Shown here: piece by piece, positions 35,988 through 43,845 of the stretch
Numbering within the stretch: the first letter of the stretch is position 1
Layout of the letters: every line of letters starts with the position of its first letter
Assembly: GCF_003231275.1 (NCBI RefSeq)
Contig: NZ_QKVL01000041.1
Location: 1-46,771, forward strand
Reading direction: 5' to 3'
Source of the DNA: Pseudomonas huaxiensis
GTDB lineage: Bacteria; Pseudomonadota; Gammaproteobacteria; Pseudomonadales; Pseudomonadaceae
Length of the DNA: 46,771 bases
Position numbers and translations under genes: made by a program
The notes under the pieces: generated by a model
Seen by the model: the letters and a program-made list of their open reading frames with translations, nothing else
Told to the model about the DNA's origin: nothing
Databases searched by the model: none

Positions 35988-36512
35988 TCAGTTGACGGGG
36001 GCGCTGGCCCACTGCGGGCAGGCGGCTTCTTCTATTTGCACCGGACAATGCGCCGGAACCCGCTCGAACAGGCTCACCAGGTCGGCATTGCCCAGGCGCA
36101 CACAGCCATGGGACAGCGGCACGCCCATGGGTTCGGTGTCCGGTGTGCCATGCAGGTAAATATAACGACGGAAGGTGTCCACCGCTCCCAGACGATTGCG
36201 GCCGGGCTCGCAGCCGCTGAGCCAGAGAATCCGCGAGAGGATCCAGTCGCGCCCGGGAAATTCTGCGTGCAGGGCGGGGGTCCAGGTTTCGCCGGTCCAG
36301 CGTCTGCCGCGAAGCACCGCACCTTGAGGCAGTCCTGCGCCGATCTTCGCGCGCACCTGATGCAGGCCGCGCGGCGTGCAGCCGGAACCGTTGTTTTCAC
36401 CTGGACCATTGAGCGCCGTGGACACCGGCAGACGCACGACCAGACGGCCTTGGGAGAACCCGTAGAGGCATTGGTCGGCGAGGGAAATGTGCAACAGATC
36501 GAGAGTAGACAT
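35988..36512 (-). CDS. YkuD-fold L,D-transpeptidase/L,D-carboxypeptidase, probably cytosolic
   Basis: A 174-residue YkuD-domain protein with the catalytic motif spread over YLHGTP and SHGCVRLGN (active Cys and His). It has no signal peptide or membrane segment (it starts MSTLDLLHISLADQ), whereas cell-wall L,D-transpeptidases are exported. It shares an operon with nagZ, whose product works on muropeptides in the cytosol. This suggests an enzyme acting on recycled muropeptides, like the cytosolic YkuD-type L,D-carboxypeptidase ElsL of Acinetobacter. Family membership is clear. The cytosolic carboxypeptidase role is inferred. Confidence 0.82.
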   Translation of the reverse strand: MSTLDLLHISLADQCLYGFSQGRLVVRLPVSTALNGPGENNGSGCTPRGLHQVRAKIGAGLPQGAVLRGRRWTGETWTPALHAEFPGRDWILSRILWLSGCEPGRNRLGAVDTFRRYIYLHGTPDTEPMGVPLSHGCVRLGNADLVSLFERVPAHCPVQIEEAACPQWASAPVN

Positions 36513-36557
36513 GGGGCGCTAGCTTAGCCGAAGCCAGTCGTCGCGCCCAGTCGCGAA

Positions 36558-37271
36558 TCAGGCCTTGGCCGGTGCCGGCGCGCTACCTGACTTGTTGCGC
36601 GGACGCAGTTGCGCGGCAGCCATCGCCTCGTCCGTGACACCGCTGTCGGCACGCATGCCGGCGGCGAGAAACGGCACCATCAGACGCATGACCTGCTCGA
36701 TGGAGGTGTTGATGCCGAAATCGGTTTCCGCGATGGCCCGCAACGCCTTGATCCCGGACATGCTGAACGCCGCGGCACCGAGCATGAAGTGCACGCGCCA
36801 GAACAGCTCGATAGGCGGGATACGCGGAGCGGCTTCATTGACCAGCAGCATGTAGCGGCGGAACACTTTGCCGTACATGTCTTCCAGGTAGCGCCGCAGA
36901 TGCCCTTGGCTCTGGCTGAAGGCCAGGCCCAGCAAACGCATGAAGATGGACAGGTCGTTGCCGCTGCGTGGCTGCACCACCAGCGCCTGCTCCACCAGCA
37001 TCTCTAGCAGTTCTTCCAGGTTCGGCTTGTGCTCAGGACGCGCCTGTCGGCGATCCAGTTCACGCTCGAGGCTCTGACAGAAAGGCCCGAGGAAGCGGGA
37101 GAAGACCGCCTGGATCAATGCCTTCTTCGAACCAAAGTGATAGTTGACCGCAGCCAGATTGACTCCGGCTTTGCTGGTGATCAGCCGCAACGACGTTTCA
37201 GCGAACCCTTTTTCCGCGAACAGCTGCTCGGCAGCATCGAGAATGCGTTCAACGGTTTCCGATTGGGCCAT
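36558..37271 (-). CDS. psrA: TetR-family regulator PsrA
   Basis: A 237-residue regulator that in Pseudomonas responds to long-chain fatty acids, represses itself and beta-oxidation genes and activates rpoS. The TetR DNA-binding domain (about 5-55) reads ILDAAEQLFAEKGFAETSL and AAVNYHFGSKKALI. The rest is the helical ligand-binding domain. The start at 37271 has AGGTGG seven bases upstream. An ATG six codons earlier lies within the operator and is unlikely. It is divergent from lexA, and two perfect PsrA boxes lie just before its start. fadBA, a known PsrA target, lies about 6 kb away. Confidence 0.93.
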   Translation of the reverse strand: MAQSETVERILDAAEQLFAEKGFAETSLRLITSKAGVNLAAVNYHFGSKKALIQAVFSRFLGPFCQSLERELDRRQARPEHKPNLEELLEMLVEQALVVQPRSGNDLSIFMRLLGLAFSQSQGHLRRYLEDMYGKVFRRYMLLVNEAAPRIPPIELFWRVHFMLGAAAFSMSGIKALRAIAETDFGINTSIEQVMRLMVPFLAAGMRADSGVTDEAMAAAQLRPRNKSGSAPAPAKA

Positions 37272-37286
37272 GGGTAATCCACCTGA

Positions 37287-37313
37287 CAAACAGTTGTTTG
37301 AAACATACGTTTC
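37287..37313. promoter_or_regulatory. double PsrA operator
   Basis: CAAACAGTTGTTTG (37287-37300) and GAAACATACGTTTC (37300-37313) each fit the PsrA consensus (G/C)AAAC-N4-GTTT(G/C) exactly and share one base. They lie 16 bases upstream of the psrA ATG, consistent with autorepression. Confidence 0.85.
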
Positions 37314-37400
37314 ATGGTCGTGACTGTCAAGTCAGGCGGGCAATTAGATCACAGCTTCAGGCGCCAGGCGGGCAAAGTTCACGCGGCTTTTTCCTGCTGC

Positions 37401-37424
37401 TTGCAGCTTCATGCTTGCAGCAGC
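37401..37424. repeat. GCTTGCAGC direct repeat
   Basis: Within this stretch GCTTGCAGC occurs twice (about 37400-37408 and 37414-37422), separated by TTCAT. The second copy contains the lexA -35. It may be a remnant of duplication or part of a repeat family. Confidence 0.45.
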
Positions 37425-37442
37425 ACCTCTACTGTATATAAT
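37415..37442 (+). promoter_or_regulatory. lexA promoter
   Basis: TTGCAG (37415-37420) and a perfect TATAAT (37437-37442) are 16 bases apart. The -10 lies inside the first SOS box, so LexA binding would block the promoter. Confidence 0.7.
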
Positions 37443-37466
37443 CCCAGTCACTGTATAAAAAGACAG
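37432..37466. promoter_or_regulatory. two tandem SOS (LexA) boxes
   Basis: CTGTATATAATCCCAG (37432-37447) and CTGTATAAAAAGACAG (37451-37466) both have the CTG-N10-CAG layout with an A/T-rich core. The box starts are 19 bases apart. They sit immediately before lexA (37477) and explain autoregulation of lexA-sulA. Confidence 0.92.
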
Positions 37467-37476
37467 AGCCATCGAC

Positions 37477-38091
37477 ATGCTAAAACTGACGCCACGCCAA
37501 GCTGAGATTCTGGCTTTTATCAAGCGCTGCCTGGAAGACAACGGCTTCCCCCCTACCCGGGCTGAAATCGCCCAGGAACTGGGCTTCAAGTCTCCCAACG
37601 CCGCCGAGGAGCACCTCAAGGCGCTGGCGCGAAAAGGCGCCATCGAAATGACGCCCGGCGCGTCCCGCGGTATCCGCATCCCTGGCTTCGAAGCACGCCA
37701 GAGCCAGGACGACAGCTCGCTGCCGATCATCGGTCGCGTGGCCGCCGGCGCCCCCATCCTCGCCCAGCAGCACATCGAGGAATCCTGCGCCATCAACCCC
37801 ACCTTCTTCCATCCTCGCGCCGACTACCTGCTACGCGTGCACGGCATGAGCATGAAGGACGTCGGCATCTATGACGGCGACCTGCTGGCCATACACACCT
37901 GCCGTGAAGCGCGCAATGGTCAGATCGTCGTAGCCCGGCTGGGTGACGAAGTGACGGTCAAGCGCTTCAAACGTGAAGGCAGCAAGGTCTGGCTGCTTGC
38001 GGAGAACCCCGAATTCGCGCCCATCGAGGTCAACCTGAAAGAACAGGATCTGGTGATCGAGGGTTTGAGTGTCGGCGTCATTCGCCGATAA
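37477..38091 (+). CDS. lexA: SOS repressor LexA
   Basis: A 204-residue repressor of the DNA-damage response. Winged helix-turn-helix at about 1-65 (LTPRQAEILAFIK, TRAEIAQELGFKSPNAAEEH). The Ala-Gly self-cleavage site is in GRVAAGAPI (about 86-94), the catalytic serine in HGMSMKDVGI (near 124) and the catalytic lysine in VARLGDEVTVKRF (near 161). RecA filaments trigger cleavage. Two SOS boxes precede it. sulA follows 13 bases after its stop, forming the lexA-sulA unit seen in Pseudomonas. Confidence 0.97.
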   Translation: MLKLTPRQAEILAFIKRCLEDNGFPPTRAEIAQELGFKSPNAAEEHLKALARKGAIEMTPGASRGIRIPGFEARQSQDDSSLPIIGRVAAGAPILAQQHIEESCAINPTFFHPRADYLLRVHGMSMKDVGIYDGDLLAIHTCREARNGQIVVARLGDEVTVKRFKREGSKVWLLAENPEFAPIEVNLKEQDLVIEGLSVGVIRR

Positions 38092-38104
38092 ATCAGGAGG
38101 CGTC

Positions 38105-38578
38105 ATGCAGTTTCCACACGCACCACAGCAAGTACAGTTAAACCTGTTCGAGGCGTTCCTGGCCCAGCCGGTCCTGCCAAAGCTGAAAACCGAAGCGCCC
38201 GCACGCATCAGCAGCACCCCGGACGCGTTCAGCGAGTTGTCTTTCCGTGGTGCGCTGGAGCACTGCCAGAATCTGCTGGCGCCGATCCTGCGCGAGTTGA
38301 GTGAAGAACAGGATGCCCGCTGGCTGACCCTGATCGCCCCGCCCGCCCGCCTGACGCAGACCTGGCTGCGCGAAGCCGGGCTCAACCGCGAACGTATCCT
38401 GATCCTGCAACCACGCGGCAACCAGAGCGCGATGCAACTGGCCTGCGACGCCCTGCGCCTGGGCCGCAGCCACACCGTGGTGAGCTGGCTGAACCCGGTC
38501 AGCGCCGCCGCGCGGCAACAACTGACCCGTGCCGCACGCGCTGGCAGCGCGCAAAGCCTGAATATTCGTTTGGGCTGA
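38105..38578 (+). CDS. sulA: SOS cell-division inhibitor SulA
   Basis: A 157-residue SulA-family protein that blocks FtsZ assembly while DNA damage persists. Family features are LSFRGALEHCQNLLAPILREL, RWLTLIAPPARLT and the LGRSHTVVSWL core. AGGAGG lies five bases before the ATG at 38105. It is in an operon with lexA, so it is induced by the SOS boxes upstream. The similarity to E. coli SulA is modest but the position is diagnostic. Confidence 0.88.
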   Translation: MQFPHAPQQVQLNLFEAFLAQPVLPKLKTEAPARISSTPDAFSELSFRGALEHCQNLLAPILRELSEEQDARWLTLIAPPARLTQTWLREAGLNRERILILQPRGNQSAMQLACDALRLGRSHTVVSWLNPVSAAARQQLTRAARAGSAQSLNIRLG

Positions 38579-38603
38579 TACTTGAATTGACCCGCGAGAG
38601 TCC

Positions 38604-38626
38604 GGCTTCCTCATTGCGAGGAAGCC
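38604..38626. terminator. hairpin between sulA and a convergent small gene
   Basis: GGCTTCCTC (38604-38612) and GAGGAAGCC (38618-38626) form a 9-bp stem with an ATTGC loop, 25 bases after the sulA stop. No T-run is seen. Confidence 0.5.
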
Positions 38627-38635
38627 CGGTCACCA

Positions 38636-38869
38636 TCAATGAAGGACCCGCGGACCTTCGTCCCGCTCGATCTCACCTTCCACCAGACGACCTGCCATCT
38701 GCACGCCAACGCTGAGCATGGCCTTGGCCACCTCTACATGCTGACCCTGCAGGAACGCTTTGGCGTCTTCGGAGAAGTTCAGGGTTACCAACGAACCCTC
38801 GTCCTCGGCACGGCGCAGCTCGATCCGGCCATCAGGCAACTCGACAATTTCTAGAAAGGACGTGGGCAT
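38636..38869 (-). CDS. conserved small protein of unknown function
   Basis: A 77-residue acidic cytosolic protein beginning MPTSFLEIVELPDGRIELRR, with a short beta-rich first half and a helical second half (EVAKAMLSVGVQMAGRLVEG). It corresponds by position to PA3009. I do not recognise a functional domain. A GGAG about 13 bases before the ATG is a distant ribosome-binding site. It is convergent with sulA and downstream of the DUF6586-type gene. Confidence 0.75.
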   Translation of the reverse strand: MPTSFLEIVELPDGRIELRRAEDEGSLVTLNFSEDAKAFLQGQHVEVAKAMLSVGVQMAGRLVEGEIERDEGPRVLH

Positions 38870-38920
38870 ATCAGGAATGTTCTCCAGGAAAGACTGGCAT
38901 TGTAACAGTGACCGTTACGA

Positions 38921-39442
38921 TCAGCACTCACTCAACCCCTCGCGAAAACGGACGGCCAGCTTCTTCAGATTCTGCCGCCACTCCTCCAATTCCTCCCGAG
39001 AAAGCGGCGCCACCTCGGGTGCATCGAGGCTGACAGCATGAATCAACGGCTGAGTGACATCGCCTTTGGGGGCTTTTGTTGCGACCGGCGGTTTGAACAA
39101 ATCGGAATAAGCTTTTAACAGTCGTGTCAGCCAGGTCTCTGATTGCTGGGCCAGCTCCACCAGTTCGGCCATTTCCGGAATGGCGATCGCTTCCAGCACC
39201 TCAGGGGTCAGCAAGGCCTCAGCCCGTGGCGCGGCGGCCTGTGGCAACCGATAGAAGCCGGCGATTTCATGGCACAGCCCCAGCAGTGCACCGTAGAGGT
39301 GAAACAACGCTGACTCACGCTCGGCCTGGAGTAGCGCCTGGGCGTTCATGGCACGACTCTCCTGAGCCTTGCCCATACCTTCGAGCGCGAGGCCGGCGAA
39401 GAAAATTTTCTGATTGGTACGGGTATAGAGTTCCTGGGCCAT
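38921..39442 (-). CDS. DUF6586-like conserved protein
   Basis: A 173-residue cytosolic, mainly helical protein starting MAQELYTRTNQKIFFAGLAL. It corresponds by position to PA3010, between topA and the small PA3009-like gene. The function is unknown. The start at 39442 has GGAG nine bases upstream. The frame is open further upstream, but that part overlaps the topA terminator and is not coding. It probably has its own promoter, since the topA terminator lies in between. Confidence 0.75.
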   Translation of the reverse strand: MAQELYTRTNQKIFFAGLALEGMGKAQESRAMNAQALLQAERESALFHLYGALLGLCHEIAGFYRLPQAAAPRAEALLTPEVLEAIAIPEMAELVELAQQSETWLTRLLKAYSDLFKPPVATKAPKGDVTQPLIHAVSLDAPEVAPLSREELEEWRQNLKKLAVRFREGLSEC

Positions 39443-39544
39443 GAAGGCGCTCTCCGATAAGGCTGCGGGGCGAGGTCTGTCAGTTTCGGGGAAGCGTTTC
39501 CCCCGCGCAAGGATCTGTGATGGATAAGGTCGGTCCAGACAAAC

Positions 39545-39580
39545 AAAAAGGCCGTGCCCGACACTGTCAGACACGGCCTT
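39545..39580 (-). terminator. intrinsic terminator of topA
   Basis: Leftward, GGCCGTG (39578-39572) and CACGGCC (39556-39550) pair around a 15-base loop and are followed by five T (39549-39545). It lies 20 bases after the topA stop. Confidence 0.8.
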
Positions 39581-39599
39581 CGAACGCGAAGATCAGCGC

Positions 39600-42209
39600 T
39601 TAGCGCTTGTCTTCGACCTTCCACGCATTGCCGTCATAGAACGCGCGCCAGCCGGTCGGCTTGCCTTCCACTTCGGTCTGCACGTACTGCTCCTTGGTCT
39701 TGCGGCTGTAGCGAATCACTGCCGGGCGACCATCCGGATCCTTTTGCGGCGCTTCGCAAAGGAAGTGGTACTTCGGATCGATCTCATCCTTGTGCGGGAT
39801 GATCTCGAGCACCAGCGGCGCACGGGTTTCGCGGTTTTTCGGGAACTGGCTGGCCGCCAGGAACAGGCCGGAAGCACCGTCACGCAACACGTAGGTGTCG
39901 TTGACCTTCTCGCACTTGAGTTCCGGCATGTCCACCTTGTCCATCTTCGGTGGTGCCGCTTCGCCGTTCTTGAGCAGTTTGCGGGTGTTCTTGCACTCTG
40001 AGTTGGTGCAACCGAAGAACTTGCCGAAACGCCCGGTCTTGAGCTGCATTTCACTGCCGCACTTGTCGCATTCCAGGCTCGGACCTTCGTAGCCCTTGAT
40101 CCGGTAGTTGCCTTCCTCGATCTCGTAACCCGTGCAATCCGGGTTGTTGCCACAGATGTGCAGCTTGCGCTTTTCGTCCAGCAGGTAGGCATCCATCGCC
40201 GTCGAGCAGATCGGGCAACGGTGCTTGCCAAGCAGCACGAGGGATTCGGACTCGCCCTCATCATCCGCAGCAATCTCGTCGCCCGGCACCAGGTTCACGG
40301 TGGCCTTGCAGCGCTCTTTCGGCGGCAGGCTGTAGCCCGAGCAACCGAGGAACACACCGGTGGACGCGGTGCGGATCATCATGTGCCGGCCGCATTCCTT
40401 GCACGGAATGTCGGTCGGGGTCGGCTGATTGGCGCGCATGCCGTTTTCGCTGGCCTCGGCGACCTGCAGCTTCTTGCTGAAATCACCGTAGAACTCGTCC
40501 AGCACGTTCTTCCAGTCACGCTCGCCATGGGCCACGTCATCGAGGTTCTCCTCCATGCCGGCCGTGAAGCCGTAATCCATGAGGTTGGAGAAGCTCTCCG
40601 ACAGGCGCTCGGTGACGATGTCGCCCATCTTCTCGGAGTAGAAGCGACGGTTGTGCAGGGTCACGTAGCCGCGGTCCTGGATGGTGGAAATGATTGCCGC
40701 GTAGGTCGATGGACGACCGATACCGCGCTTTTCCATTTCCTTGACCAGGCTCGCCTCGGAATAACGCGCAGGCGGCTTGGTGAAGTGCTGGCTCGGATCA
40801 ATCTGGATCAGCTTGAGCACTTCGCCCTGGTTCATTTCCGGCAGAACGTCGTCGTCGCCCGGTTTGCTTTGCTGCGGCAGGACACGGGTGTAACCGTCGA
40901 ACTTGAGGATGCGGCCCTTGGCGCGCAGCTCGAAATCACCCGCGGCAACGCTGACAGTGGTCGACAGGTACTGCGCCGGTGGCATCTGGCAGGCCAGGAA
41001 CTGACGCCAGATCAGTTCGTACAGGCGCTCTGCATCACGCTCCATGCCGCTGAGCTTGCTCGGATGGGTATTGACGTCGGAAGGACGAATCGCTTCGTGC
41101 GCCTCCTGAGCGCCTTCCTTGCTGCCGTAGACCAGCGGGGCCTCAGGCAGGTATTTCTTGCCGAATTCGCTTTCGATGTAGCTACGCGCCATCTCCAGTG
41201 CGTCCGTCGACAGGTTGGTCGAGTCGGTACGCATATAGGTGATGTAGCCCGCTTCGTAGAGCCGTTGCGCCATCATCATGGTCTTCTTCACGCCGAAGCC
41301 GAGGCGATTGCTCGCCGCCTGCTGCAGGGTCGAAGTGATGAAGGGTGCCGACGGCTTGCTGCTGGTCGGGCGGTCTTCGCGCTTGGCCACGGTGTAGCTG
41401 GAAGACTTGAGTTTTTCCAGGGCCGCCATGGCCTGGGCTTCGTTCAGCGGCTTGAAGGCCTCGCCTTTTTCCCGGGCAACCTCGAAGCGCACCTTGGCGT
41501 TCTTGGCGGTACCGAGGTCAGCGTGGACTTCCCAGTATTCTTCCGGGATGAAGGCACGGATTTCCCGCTCACGCTCCACCACCAGCTTCACGGCTACCGA
41601 CTGCACGCGACCGGCTGACAGGCCCCGGGCAATTTTCTGCCACAGCAACGGCGAGACCATGTAGCCGACCACGCGGTCGAGGAAGCGGCGGGCCTGCTGC
41701 GCGTTGACCCGGTCGATATCCAGCTCGCCTGGCTGGGAGAAAGCTTCCTGGATGGCCTTCTTGGTGATTTCGTTGAACACCACGCGCTTGTAGCGGCTGT
41801 CATCCCCACCGATGGCTTCCCGCAGGTGCCAGGCAATGGCTTCCCCTTCGCGGTCCAAGTCGGTTGCGAGATAGATGGTGTCGGCATCTTTGGCCAGGCG
41901 GCGCAATTCCTCGATCACCTTCTCCTTGCCCGGGAGAATCTCGTACTTGGCTTTCCAGCCATGATCGGGATCGACACCCATGCGGGCGACCAGTTGCTTG
42001 CGCGCCTTTTCCTTGGGCGACAGCGCCGGGGCCTCGCCCGCGGTCTTGCCACGCTTGGCAGCCGGTTCCTTGGTGGCACTGGCCGAACCGCTGGTGGGCA
42101 GGTCTCGGATATGGCCGATACTCGACTTCACCACGTACTGGTTGCCCAGGTACTTGTTGATGGTCTTGGCCTTAGCCGGGGATTCCACAATGACCAGCGA
42201 TTTGCCCAT
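39600..42209 (-). CDS. topA: DNA topoisomerase I
   Basis: Type IA enzyme that relaxes negative supercoils. The 869 residues start with the TOPRIM domain (VIVESPAKAKTI with Glu9, and ATDLDREGEAIAW near 115-127). The catalytic tyrosine is Tyr325 in GYITYMRTDST. The C-terminal third carries three Cys4 zinc-ribbon modules (starting CKECGRH, CPICSTA and CDKCGSE) that bind single-stranded DNA and RNA polymerase, plus a basic tail. Compared with the E. coli core there is a Lys/Ala-rich insert at about 40-75 in TOPRIM, common in Pseudomonas TopA. Confidence 0.97.
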   Translation of the reverse strand: MGKSLVIVESPAKAKTINKYLGNQYVVKSSIGHIRDLPTSGSASATKEPAAKRGKTAGEAPALSPKEKARKQLVARMGVDPDHGWKAKYEILPGKEKVIEELRRLAKDADTIYLATDLDREGEAIAWHLREAIGGDDSRYKRVVFNEITKKAIQEAFSQPGELDIDRVNAQQARRFLDRVVGYMVSPLLWQKIARGLSAGRVQSVAVKLVVEREREIRAFIPEEYWEVHADLGTAKNAKVRFEVAREKGEAFKPLNEAQAMAALEKLKSSSYTVAKREDRPTSSKPSAPFITSTLQQAASNRLGFGVKKTMMMAQRLYEAGYITYMRTDSTNLSTDALEMARSYIESEFGKKYLPEAPLVYGSKEGAQEAHEAIRPSDVNTHPSKLSGMERDAERLYELIWRQFLACQMPPAQYLSTTVSVAAGDFELRAKGRILKFDGYTRVLPQQSKPGDDDVLPEMNQGEVLKLIQIDPSQHFTKPPARYSEASLVKEMEKRGIGRPSTYAAIISTIQDRGYVTLHNRRFYSEKMGDIVTERLSESFSNLMDYGFTAGMEENLDDVAHGERDWKNVLDEFYGDFSKKLQVAEASENGMRANQPTPTDIPCKECGRHMMIRTASTGVFLGCSGYSLPPKERCKATVNLVPGDEIAADDEGESESLVLLGKHRCPICSTAMDAYLLDEKRKLHICGNNPDCTGYEIEEGNYRIKGYEGPSLECDKCGSEMQLKTGRFGKFFGCTNSECKNTRKLLKNGEAAPPKMDKVDMPELKCEKVNDTYVLRDGASGLFLAASQFPKNRETRAPLVLEIIPHKDEIDPKYHFLCEAPQKDPDGRPAVIRYSRKTKEQYVQTEVEGKPTGWRAFYDGNAWKVEDKR

Positions 42210-42309
42210 GGATCGGAAAATTCCTGAATACTGAAAATAAAAACACGGCAGGTACCTGACGCGGCACCGCTATATATAGTGGCTATAGAATGAGGTCAAG
42301 CGCGGGAGT

Positions 42310-42561
42310 TCAGCCGCCTGCACCATCCGGACGGGAAAACAGTGTCGTTTCAGCCTGAACCAAAGCAAAGCGTGGCACCTGCTCGCCGTCAACTTCGACC
42401 GACTCGAGAAACATCGAAAGGGGTCTGACCCAAAGGCCGAATTCGCCGTACAGGGCTTGGTAAAACACCACCCACTCCTCGGTCTCGGAATGCTGTGCAA
42501 CGCTGAAGACACGGTACTCAGGCCCCTTGTAGTGCCGGTATACGCCTGGTTGTATCTGCAT
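42310..42561 (-). CDS. DUF1653 family protein
   Basis: An 83-residue small protein with the DUF1653 pattern GVYRHYKGPEYRVFSVAQHS, WVVFYQALYG and LWVRPLSMFLE. It forms a compact beta barrel in known family structures. The biological role is unknown. The ATG at 42561 has GAGGG upstream. It lies between fadA and topA on the same strand, as PA3012 does in PAO1, and after the fadA terminator. Confidence 0.85.
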   Translation of the reverse strand: MQIQPGVYRHYKGPEYRVFSVAQHSETEEWVVFYQALYGEFGLWVRPLSMFLESVEVDGEQVPRFALVQAETTLFSRPDGAGG

Positions 42562-42583
42562 GCCGCTGGCCCTCTTGAAAAAA

Positions 42584-42623
42584 AATTCCGAAAAAACAAA
42601 AACCGGGGCACCAGGCCCCGGTT
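42584..42623 (-). terminator. intrinsic terminator of fadBA
   Basis: Leftward, AACCGGGGC (42623-42615), a 5-base loop and GCCCCGGTT (42609-42601), followed by T-rich sequence (42600-42584). It lies 16 bases after the fadA stop. Confidence 0.88.
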
Positions 42624-42638
42624 TGGTCAACCACGCGA

Positions 42639-43814
42639 TCAGACGCGCTCGAAGACCGTGGTGATGCCCTGGCCGAGGCCGACGCACATGGTCGACACGC
42701 CGAAGGTACCGCCGTTCTGCTTCATGACGTTGAGCAGAGTGCCGGAAATCCGTGCACCCGAGCAACCGAACGGATGGCCCAGAGCAATCGCGCCGCCGTG
42801 CAGGTTAACCTTCTCGTCCATCTTGTCGAGCACTTTCAGATCCTTCAGCACCGGCAGGGCCTGTGCGGCGAAGGCTTCGTTGAGCTCGAAGAAGTCGATA
42901 TCAGCAATGCTCAGACCCGCGCGCTTGAGCGCTTTCTGGGTCGCCGGCACCGGGCCGTAGCCCATGATCGCCGGGTCGACACCGGCCACCGCCATCGAGC
43001 GGATCACGGCCAGCGGCTGGATGCCCAGGTCCTGGGCACGCTGGGCCGACATCACGATCATGCACGAAGCGCCATCGGTGATTTGCGAGGAAGTACCCGC
43101 AGTCACGGTGCCGCCTTTCGGGTTGAACGCAGGGCGCAGTGCAGCCAGGCTTTCCAGGGTGGTGTCCGGACGAATGGTTTCATCGTAGTCGAAGACCTTG
43201 AGGAAGCCATTCTCGTCATAACCCTGCATCGGGATGATCTCGTCCTTGAATTTGCCTTCCACAGTCGCCTTGTGGGCGAGCTGGTGGGAGCGCAGACCGA
43301 ACAGATCCTGCTGTTCACGGCTGATGCCGTGCATTTTGCCGAGCATCTCGGCGGTCAGGCCCATCATGCCCGAGGCCTTGGCGGCGTACAGGGACATGTG
43401 CGGGTTCGGATCGACGCCGTGCATCATGCTGACGTGGCCCATGTGCTCGACACCACCGACGACGAACACATCACCGTTGCCGGTCATGATCGCCTGAGCG
43501 GCGGTGTGCAGCGCGCTCATGGACGAGCCGCACAGACGGCTGACGGTCTGGCCTGCAGCAGTGTGCGGGATCTGCGTCATCAGCGACGCCATGCGCGCGA
43601 TGTTCCAACCCTGCTCCAGGGTCTGGTTCACACAGCCCCAGATCACGTCCTCGACTTCAGCCGGGTCGACCTTGCTGTTGCGCTCCAGGACTTTGCTGAT
43701 CAGGTGCGCGGACATGTCTTCGGCGCGGGTATTGCGGTGCATGCCACCCTTGGAGCGGCCCATCGGTGTGCGACCGAAGTCGACAATCACCACGTCTCTT
43801 GGATTCAGGCTCAT
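42639..43814 (-). CDS. fadA: 3-ketoacyl-CoA thiolase, beta subunit of fatty-acid oxidation complex
   Basis: Cleaves 3-ketoacyl-CoA with CoA to give acetyl-CoA and a shortened acyl-CoA. The 391 residues show the nucleophilic cysteine in SRLCGSSMSA (near 94), the NEAFAAQ motif, the histidine in LGHPFGCSGAR and the second cysteine in CVGLGQG. It forms an alpha2-beta2 complex with FadB. It lies 31 bases after fadB and ends before an intrinsic terminator. Confidence 0.97.
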   Translation of the reverse strand: MSLNPRDVVIVDFGRTPMGRSKGGMHRNTRAEDMSAHLISKVLERNSKVDPAEVEDVIWGCVNQTLEQGWNIARMASLMTQIPHTAAGQTVSRLCGSSMSALHTAAQAIMTGNGDVFVVGGVEHMGHVSMMHGVDPNPHMSLYAAKASGMMGLTAEMLGKMHGISREQQDLFGLRSHQLAHKATVEGKFKDEIIPMQGYDENGFLKVFDYDETIRPDTTLESLAALRPAFNPKGGTVTAGTSSQITDGASCMIVMSAQRAQDLGIQPLAVIRSMAVAGVDPAIMGYGPVPATQKALKRAGLSIADIDFFELNEAFAAQALPVLKDLKVLDKMDEKVNLHGGAIALGHPFGCSGARISGTLLNVMKQNGGTFGVSTMCVGLGQGITTVFERV

Positions 43815-43845
43815 ATATTTTCTCTCGCTCTATACCGTTGGGCGC

